From Planctomycetaceae bacterium (GTDB lineage: Bacteria; Planctomycetota; Planctomycetia; Pirellulales; UBA1268), in contig CACORA010000044.1 of assembly GCA_902629495.1 (NCBI GenBank), positions 1 to 12,677 of the forward strand: DNA of 12,677 nt. The letters run 5' to 3'. This document shows positions 7,388 to 12,677 of the stretch, piece by piece (positions within the stretch are counted from its first letter, which is position 1; every line of letters starts with the position of its first letter). The notes beneath the pieces were generated by a model. That model made no database searches, was not told the origin of the DNA, and worked only from the letters and a program-made list of their open reading frames with translations. A program made the translations under genes and the position numbers.

Positions 7388-7418
7388 TGTGGCCCCTTCC
7401 CAGCTTATTCCATCTCCT

Positions 7419-8194
7419 ATGCCACGCGGACGTATTGCTCCTACACCGACCGGCTTGCTTCATGCAGGGCATGCCCAAACCTTTGCAACCGCTGCACAAA
7501 ATGCCTCTTCTGATGGGCTTGTCATGCGGATCGAGGATCTGGACGGCCCCCGTTGTCGCCCAGCGTTTGTGAAGGCAGCCATCGATGATCTTCACTGGCT
7601 TGGAATTGAATGGACAGAAGGGCCAGACATCGGAGGCCCACATTCTCCCTATTGTCAAAGCCAACGAATCGAATGGTATCTGGAAATCTGGAAGCGTCTT
7701 GAGGCGGCCGGTGTGATCTATCCAAGCCCTCATTCCCGGAAGGATGTCGCAGACGCTGCCGTGGCCCCTCATGCTGAAGGTGAGATGCACCCGGAACAGT
7801 TCCATGGCGATTCAAGGTGCCAGACGGTCAGACAATTAAATTTGAAGATGCACGATGTGGCACGATCACTCGCACGGCAGGTGTTGACTTTGGTGACTTT
7901 GTCATCTGGCGTCGTGATGATCTGCCATCATATGAGTTGGCTGTTGTGGCAGATGATTACGCGATGGAGATTCAGGAGGTTGTTCGCGGTGAAGATCTTC
8001 TGACAAGCACTGCTCGGCAGCTCCTGATCTATGAAGCACTCCACTGGCAACCGCCGACATGGTGCCATACGCCCCTTGTATGTAATGCCCAAGGCCACCG
8101 ACTTGCAAAACGAGCTGATGGACTTTCCATCCGGGAACTGCGACAGGCAGGGATGTCTCCAGACCAGGTGCTTGCCATTCGTCAGATACCATAA
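7419..8194 (+). pseudogene. gluQRS: tRNA glutamyl-Q(34) synthetase, split by one frameshift
   Basis: GluQRS attaches glutamate to the queuosine base at position 34 of tRNA-Asp; it resembles the catalytic half of GluRS without the anticodon domain. The first frame gives RIAPTPTG-LLHAGH (class I HIGH-type motif, residues 5-18), RIEDLDGPR and YPSPHSRKDV, then loses homology after PHAEGEMHPE. The second frame, entered at about 7790-7810, gives PWRFKVPDGQTIKF, DFGDFVIWRRD, SYELAVVADD, EVVRGEDLL and RLAKR (KMSKS-type). One added base in the CCC run at 7790-7792 joins them as EMHPGTVPWRFKV, close to the family PGT motif, giving about 258 residues. Start: ATG 7419, directly before the family's usual R-G-R-x-A-P start; GTG 7389 is possible. 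No clear Shine-Dalgarno. The C-x-C zinc ligands are replaced (S-P-H). Whether this is a sequencing error or a true mutation is open. Confidence 0.85.
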
Positions 8195-8270
8195 ACGTCT
8201 AGAAAATCCCTGTGCACAGACGGTCTGACGGTGTGTCCTATGATCTATCACATTCTGGAAAAAAGACGCG

Positions 8271-8276
8271 TATACT
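8271..8276 (+). promoter_or_regulatory. Possible -10 box for the DUF1080/dehydrogenase gene
   Basis: TATACT matches five of six bases of TATAAT and lies 33 bases before the start codon, giving a short leader. No convincing -35 was seen at 16-18 bases upstream. Confidence 0.35.
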
Positions 8277-8297
8277 GTTTGGGAGACATGTTTCCTC

Positions 8298-8301
8298 AGG
8301 A
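8298..8301 (+). promoter_or_regulatory. Shine-Dalgarno AGGA for the DUF1080/dehydrogenase gene
   Basis: AGGA lies 8 bases before the ATG at 8310 and supports that start, which also gives a complete signal peptide. Confidence 0.5.
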
Positions 8302-8309
8302 TCAATGCC

Positions 8310-10208
8310 ATGCGATTTCAACTTGCCCTCGTTCTCATCGTGCTTTTTTCTCGTGTGACTCTTGCTCAGGAGCCCAACACGCTTTCTGAATCAGAAAAAC
8401 GTTCAGGCTGGCGACTGATCTTTGATGGCACATCCACAGATGGTTTTCGTAATTATCAACAAGAAACCGTTAGTGATGGGTGGCGAGTGGAAGATGGTGC
8501 GCTGGTTCGTGCAGAAAAAGGTGCCGGAGATCTCATCACAAAAGACCAGTTTGAAAACTTTGAACTCCAACTGGACTATCGCATTAGTCCTGGTGGAAAC
8601 AGTGGCATCATGTTTCACGTGACAGAAGATGGCCAGCGACCTTGGCACAGTGGCCCAGAGATACAGATTCTTGATAATGTTGGTGGACATGAAACACAAA
8701 AAGCAGGCTTTTTGTATCAACTCTACCAACCACAGATTCCTGCATGGGTCAAAAAGACTGAAGAAGCGGCAGGACGAACGGTATCAGAACTTGATGCCAC
8801 ACGCCCGGCTGGTGAGTGGAACCATGTCTATCTGCGTGTTGCTCCTGACTCTGGAGAGGTCTGCATCAATGGCTTGAACTACTATCGTTTCAAAAAAGGA
8901 AGCGAGGATTGGAATGAACGGGTAGCCAAAAGTAAGTTCTCAAAATTCCCCCAATTTGGAAAAGCAACGCGTGGTCATCTGTGTCTCCAGGATCACGGGA
9001 ATGAGGTTGCGTTCCGCTCGATCAAGATTCGTGAAATTCCTGCAGGCGGTGTCCAAGAGCCCATCGATGGCACGCTAGGTATCAAAGCCGTTCCTGCGTT
9101 TCCATCCGCCCAGTGGGAAGGCTGGTCAGCAGAGTCTGCTGACGGCAAACCCGTGCTTCCCCTTCGTCCACTACTTGTGACGCATGCACATGATGGATCT
9201 GGAAGACGATTCATACTGGATCAAGGTGGCATGATTCATGTCTTTCAACCTGGTGAAAAAGACGGCAAGCTTTTTTTAGACATGCGTCCATCAACAGCGC
9301 TCTGGAAGAAAGCCAATGAAGAAGGTCTGCTTGGTCTTGCCTTTCATCCACGCCACAAGGACAACGGAGAATTTTTCCTGTGTTACAGCGTGGCATCAAC
9401 ACCACAGACTGAAGTAATCTCTCGCTTTCGTGTCCGGTCCGACAATCCTGATCAGGCAGACCCATCAAGTGAAGAAATTTTGCTGACGATTGATCAACCG
9501 TTTAAAAATCATAACGGTGGTTCCATTGCATTTGGCAACGATGGCTTTCTCTATATCGGTCTGGGGGATGGTGGAAGTCGAAATGATCCATTTGATGGCG
9601 GACAAAATCTCGACACCTTGCTTGGAAAAATTCTGCGAATTGATGTCGATACAAAGGATTCAGGAAATGCCTACGGCGTGCCCTCGGATAATCCTTTTGT
9701 TGGCCGCTCTGGAGCACGACCTGAAATTTATGCATACGGCTTTCGCAACCCATGGCAGATTTCATGTGATCGTGAAACCGGCCGGATATGGGTTGCTGAT
9801 GTTGGGCAGGAACTCTGGGAAGAAATCGACATTGTTGAAAAAGGTGGCAACTATGGTTGGAGCCGATTCGAAGGCACCCTTTCCTTTGGCTCAAAAACAA
9901 CACCATCACCGTCTGATCCGTACCGACCACCTCTGTGGCAATATGATCACCAGATTGGAAAATCGATCACAGGCGGTTGCGTATACCGAGGAAACAAGAT
10001 CAAAGAGTTATCCGGTGCCTATCTCTATGGTGATTTTGTAAGCGGACTGCTCTGGGCACTTTCTTTTGATGATGACACCCAGACAGTAAACAATTACTCC
10101 ATTCCCTGGAATGGATTACCGATCTTTGGATTTGGTCAGGATGAAGAGGGCAACGTGTATGTCACAACCTCTTCTCCGACTGGCCAGGGAGTCTTCCGTC
10201 TGGAATGA
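8310..10208 (+). CDS. Secreted DUF1080 (3-keto-disaccharide hydrolase-like) fused to PQQ-type glucose/sorbosone dehydrogenase
   Basis: A 632-residue exported protein. Residues 1-19 are a signal peptide with a likely cut after TLA (A19-Q20). Residues about 33-243 are a DUF1080 domain: LIFDGTSTDGF, a GGNSGIMFHV core strand, PEIQILDN and a GHLCLQDHG end. Members of this beta-jelly-roll family act on 3-keto glycosides. Residues about 283-632 are a six-bladed glucose/sorbosone dehydrogenase domain: GLLGLAFHP, NHNGGSIAFG with H401, GLGDGG, YGFRNPW with R479, and GGNYGW. By analogy with soluble PQQ glucose dehydrogenase, H401 and R479 are candidate catalytic and cofactor residues. No CxxCH haem motif is present, so electrons must go to a separate acceptor. 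It converges on a sulfatase (3 bases between stops), suggesting joint action on sulfated glycans outside the cytoplasm. Domains certain; substrate unknown. Confidence 0.92.
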   Translation: MRFQLALVLIVLFSRVTLAQEPNTLSESEKRSGWRLIFDGTSTDGFRNYQQETVSDGWRVEDGALVRAEKGAGDLITKDQFENFELQLDYRISPGGNSGIMFHVTEDGQRPWHSGPEIQILDNVGGHETQKAGFLYQLYQPQIPAWVKKTEEAAGRTVSELDATRPAGEWNHVYLRVAPDSGEVCINGLNYYRFKKGSEDWNERVAKSKFSKFPQFGKATRGHLCLQDHGNEVAFRSIKIREIPAGGVQEPIDGTLGIKAVPAFPSAQWEGWSAESADGKPVLPLRPLLVTHAHDGSGRRFILDQGGMIHVFQPGEKDGKLFLDMRPSTALWKKANEEGLLGLAFHPRHKDNGEFFLCYSVASTPQTEVISRFRVRSDNPDQADPSSEEILLTIDQPFKNHNGGSIAFGNDGFLYIGLGDGGSRNDPFDGGQNLDTLLGKILRIDVDTKDSGNAYGVPSDNPFVGRSGARPEIYAYGFRNPWQISCDRETGRIWVADVGQELWEEIDIVEKGGNYGWSRFEGTLSFGSKTTPSPSDPYRPPLWQYDHQIGKSITGGCVYRGNKIKELSGAYLYGDFVSGLLWALSFDDDTQTVNNYSIPWNGLPIFGFGQDEEGNVYVTTSSPTGQGVFRLE

Positions 10209-10245
10209 TGCCTACTGGATGAGTGTGAGTTGATTCCAGTAGGCA
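10209..10245. terminator. Perfect 11-bp inverted repeat between convergent genes
   Basis: TGCCTACTGGA (10209-10219) and TCCAGTAGGCA (10235-10245) pair perfectly around a 15-base loop. The left arm starts right after the TGA of the dehydrogenase gene and contains the TAG of the sulfatase gene, so both mRNAs can form it. There is no T-run after it on either strand, so it is not a classic intrinsic terminator; a bidirectional 3'-end or RNA-stabilising hairpin is the best reading. Confidence 0.55.
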
Positions 10246-12212
10246 GCCTCAACGGCCCACCCGTTCGCGTGATTCTCCAATTCGATCGTGACGGGTCTAC
10301 CGGCATAGCTTGAAAGATCAACTTCACATTCCTGCCACGAGACACCAGTGATTGTTTTTTCCAGAACGACCTCGCCGTTAATACGGACACACAGTTTCCA
10401 ATCTTCCTTCGGATGACTTGTGACCGCAAAACAAAGAGTCGTCTTTTTCCCAGATGGAATATCCGTTTGAAGCGATAACACACAGGGCTGATCTCTGCTT
10501 TGTGGGTGCGTCATGAGGACATTCGTGCGCCCGTGCCATGTCTTTCGAAGGCCTGGCTTCATAGCAAGGCCACCCCAGTTTCTGACTTCCCACCCAGGCG
10601 CAAATTTCTTGACCTCAGCTGGGAGGCGATTGTTGATCGATGTTGCAACGCGGGCACCGGAAGCGGGTGTTGATGTTGCCGTTTTGGGATAGGGCATTTT
10701 GGCATCTACTGCTTTGCGCCAATCATGGAGCATCGTCTTGAGCGTGCGAACGACCTCTGGCTTTGATGCTGCAAGGTTGTGTTGTTCGCCAATATCATTT
10801 TCCAGATCGAAGAGTTGAACCGTGCCATTCTCATAGTATTCGATCAATTTATATCGCCCGGAACGAACGGCTCCATTTGGACTCTGGTACCCATGATTAC
10901 TGTAATGAGGAAAGTGCCAGTACACGGGTCCACGTTTGTAGTCTTCCGCTTTCAACGCAGGGACAAAGCTTTTGCCATCTCTATGTTGATCCGGTAATGC
11001 TGGAAGCTCCAACATCTCGAGCAGGGTTGGATAGTAATCTGTCCCGGTCACAATGGCCTGTGATGTCGAACCGGGGTGCGTCATACCTGGCCAATACACA
11101 ATCAACGGCACACGAATGCCGCCTTCGTAGTTCCAGCCTTTGGCACCACGAAGCGGGAGATTGGAACTGGCAAACCGCTCATTGAGTGTCTCGCGGGGAT
11201 GGTGAATGCCACGATACTGATTGGAGGCCGACATGCCCCCGTTATCAGCTGTGAAAATAATGATGGTATTTTTTTCTAGGCCAAGTTCTTTCAATGTCGC
11301 ACGAATTCGTGCAAGGCTTTCATCCGTCGCCTCAACCATTCCAGCAAATTCGACGTTATCCTGCTTCTGCTTCACCCACCAGACTCGCTCATCTTGATGC
11401 GAGGTGATGTTGTCATCTTCTTCAAGAGCGCTGAGCTCTTGTTCAGAGAGTGCCGGACCATCCGGGTTTGGCTCCAGAATATAATCCGGACCTTCCTGGT
11501 TGGGCATGGTCCTGAGTTTCTTTTCATACTTCTTTACAAGATCCTTGCGACCTTGAATGGGGTCGTGAACAGAAAAATGTTCAAGGTGCACGAAGAAGGG
11601 TTGGTCTTTGTGGCGTTTAATAAAATCAATGGCTGCATCAGTCAGCTTATCCGTATAGTAATCGCCTTCCTTTGACGGCAATGTTTTTGAGTACGTTTGA
11701 GAGAATGGATGGTAGTACGATCGAACCCATCCTGTAATCGCTTCATCAAAACCATACGTCGTCGGATCTTTGTTCAGATGGGCTTTCCCGTAATTTGCAG
11801 TCGCATAGCCATGCTTGCGCAATGTTTCTGCCAGCGTTTGTTCGTCATCGGGTAGCGCTATGCGTTTTTCACCATGATGCAACTTCTCATAGTCACGTTC
11901 AGGCCGACCGCCCAGCCACTCGGTCAAGTTTGTTCGCGCAGGATACTTTCCGGTCAGAATACTCGCTCGACTGGGTGAGCAAACGTGGCAGGTCGCGTAG
12001 GCATTGTCAAACAGCATGCCTTCTTTTGCCAACTGGTCGATCGCTGGAGTTTCATAGAAACGACTGCCGTAGCACCCCACATCCCGCTGTCCAAGATCGT
12101 CCACAAGAAAAAAAATCACGTTGCGTTTCTGCTGCGCATGCAGTTCACCGCACGCTACTATCAAAAGGATGATAGAAACCCCAAGCATCTGGATGGTGTG
12201 CCATATTCTCAT
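10212..12212 (-). CDS. Secreted S1-type sulfatase with C-terminal beta-rich domain
   Basis: A 666-residue formylglycine sulfatase that hydrolyses sulfate esters. The N-terminus is a signal sequence: cleavage after LHA (26) is likely, though LIVAC (17-21) also fits a lipobox. Key residues: metal-binding D38-D39, C78-S-P-S-R82 (Cys78 is converted to formylglycine by a maturase) and D323-N324-G in the FTADNGG motif. A typical sulfatase C-terminal part has YKLIEYYENG, LFDLENDIGE and NLAASKPEVV. The last about 140 residues (from about 526) form an added beta-rich domain with VDLSSYAGRPVTIELENHANG, like galactose-binding/NPCBM-type sandwiches, perhaps for glycan binding. The frame extends upstream to 12293, but 12212 is chosen: GGAG stands 11 bases before it and the signal peptide starts there. 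Same strand as the sulfatase upstream, 122 bases away. Substrate cannot be told. Confidence 0.93.
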   Translation of the reverse strand: MRIWHTIQMLGVSIILLIVACGELHAQQKRNVIFFLVDDLGQRDVGCYGSRFYETPAIDQLAKEGMLFDNAYATCHVCSPSRASILTGKYPARTNLTEWLGGRPERDYEKLHHGEKRIALPDDEQTLAETLRKHGYATANYGKAHLNKDPTTYGFDEAITGWVRSYYHPFSQTYSKTLPSKEGDYYTDKLTDAAIDFIKRHKDQPFFVHLEHFSVHDPIQGRKDLVKKYEKKLRTMPNQEGPDYILEPNPDGPALSEQELSALEEDDNITSHQDERVWWVKQKQDNVEFAGMVEATDESLARIRATLKELGLEKNTIIIFTADNGGMSASNQYRGIHHPRETLNERFASSNLPLRGAKGWNYEGGIRVPLIVYWPGMTHPGSTSQAIVTGTDYYPTLLEMLELPALPDQHRDGKSFVPALKAEDYKRGPVYWHFPHYSNHGYQSPNGAVRSGRYKLIEYYENGTVQLFDLENDIGEQHNLAASKPEVVRTLKTMLHDWRKAVDAKMPYPKTATSTPASGARVATSINNRLPAEVKKFAPGWEVRNWGGLAMKPGLRKTWHGRTNVLMTHPQSRDQPCVLSLQTDIPSGKKTTLCFAVTSHPKEDWKLCVRINGEVVLEKTITGVSWQECEVDLSSYAGRPVTIELENHANGWAVEAAYWNQLTLIQ

Positions 12213-12334
12213 CACTTGTTTCTCTCCGGAAGATGTGCCTTCAGTTCTTTGATGATTCTTTTGTATGTCAAGACAACAACCAGGTGCCTCCACTCGGATG
12301 GGTCGTGGGTGTGGCAGGCAACAGGACGAACGTC
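12213..12334 (-). other. Intergenic region between the two sulfatase genes
   Basis: On the minus strand it holds TTGACA (12271-12266), a perfect -35 hexamer, but no good -10 at 16-18 bases, and the GGAG of the next gene at 12227-12224. A small AGGAC/GTCCT stem (12323-12336) overlaps the upstream stop codon. A shared transcript or a separate promoter are both possible. Confidence 0.3.
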
Positions 12335-12677
12335 CTAATGAGGCTTTTCATCGACACTCCATCCTTGCGTACTGATTTTTCCATAATACGGGTAGTAGTC
12401 CCAATCCATAGCGCCACCAACGATGCGTGGATCGCCGGTCTCTCTGAGATGGTCGAAAAGCCGTCGTCGAAGCGATGCCTGCACCTCTACCATCGCTTCT
12501 GAACCGGCCAGATTCACCATTTGATATGGGTCAGCCTTCAGATCATACAGCTCTTCAGTCGGTCGCATTCCAAATGCCAATTCAGCTAGATGAGCGATAC
12601 CGTGTTCATCACGATGCTCCATCATACATGTCTTCGTTGGCGAACTGTCGATCTCACCGTACGGAATGGAACGAGCA
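12335..12677 (-). CDS. Sulfatase, C-terminal part (5' end outside window)
   Basis: About 113 residues are visible; the frame stays open to the right edge, so the ATG at 12625 is internal. The sequence has PTKTCMMEHRDEHG, then RPTEELYDLKADPYQMVNLAGS and a final RLFDHLRETGDPRI. The ELYDL-x-x-DP-x-x-x-NLA pattern is the usual C-terminal mark of S1-family sulfatases, and the ETGDPR end recalls the N-sulfoglucosamine sulfohydrolase-like branch (from memory). The catalytic Cys/Ser-x-Pro-x-Arg motif lies outside the window and cannot be checked. It ends with TAG, 122 bases before the second sulfatase gene on the same strand, so the two may be one operon acting on the same glycan. Confidence 0.85.
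   Translation of the reverse strand, partial: ARSIPYGEIDSSPTKTCMMEHRDEHGIAHLAELAFGMRPTEELYDLKADPYQMVNLAGSEAMVEVQASLRRRLFDHLRETGDPRIVGGAMDWDYYPYYGKISTQGWSVDEKPH

Noticed and set aside
7784..7810. Programmed -1 ribosomal frameshift in gluQRS
   Set aside because: The right direction of shift, but no slippery X-XXY-YYZ heptamer and no downstream pseudoknot were seen, and GluQRS is not known to use recoding. A missing C in CCC(C) is simpler.
8210..8227. CTGTGCACAG palindrome and CAGAC-G-GTCTG repeat after gluQRS as a terminator
   Set aside because: The loops are too small for a good RNA hairpin and no T-run follows.
12266..12271. TTGACA on the minus strand as the -35 of the sulfatase promoter
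   Set aside because: No -10 with more than two or three matches at 16-18 bases; a lone hexamer is weak evidence.
12213..12293. Sulfatase start at 12293
   Set aside because: The 27 extra residues are Cys/Gln/Glu-rich and would bury the signal peptide inside the protein; the Shine-Dalgarno and hydrophobic signal fit 12212.
12323..12336. AGGAC-GAAC-GTCCT stem at the end of the partial sulfatase gene
   Set aside because: Five base pairs only, no T-run; too weak to call a terminator.

Overview
The window looks like chromosomal DNA of a planctomycete (phylum Planctomycetota). This is inferred from gene content: a DUF1559 prepilin-like protein, a pseudopilin cassette with acidic NG-DEDGDGDIDE repeats, Cys-type sulfatases, a DUF1080 domain fused to a PQQ-type sugar dehydrogenase, FHA and GYF_2 proteins, and an EF-G of the mitochondrial-EFG1/spdEFG1 kind. 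Base composition looks moderate (around half G+C by eye). No rRNA, tRNA, CRISPR array, insertion sequence or phage gene was seen.

Left block (1-3734, + strand), cell-surface/secretion genes. The C-terminal part of a large protein carrying an RININT motif (possibly a GspK-like minor pseudopilin) overlaps by ATGA with a GspJ-like pseudopilin. A DUF1559 protein with its own class III leader follows. Middle block (3869-8194): a double-FHA protein (-) is divergent from a small GYF_2 membrane protein (+). That gene converges, with 2 bases between the stop codons, on fusA (-). fusA is divergent from gluQRS (+), which is broken by one apparent frameshift that a single extra C would repair. fusA is therefore not in a str operon here.

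Right block (8310-12677), extracytoplasmic carbohydrate use. A secreted DUF1080 + glucose/sorbosone-dehydrogenase fusion (+) converges on a secreted S1-type sulfatase with an extra C-terminal beta-rich domain (-). Upstream of that lies the 3' end of a second sulfatase (-). Together they suggest export of enzymes that desulfate and oxidise or cleave sulfated glycans; the substrate cannot be read from the sequence. A perfect 11-bp inverted repeat sits between the convergent dehydrogenase and sulfatase genes.

No intergenic gap exceeds about 170 bases. The most notable items are the DUF1080/dehydrogenase fusion, the EF-G subtype and location, the gluQRS frameshift, and the strong hairpin at 10209-10245. 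I did not find a convincing wholly new system; the fusion enzyme beside the sulfatases is the best candidate for new biochemistry.
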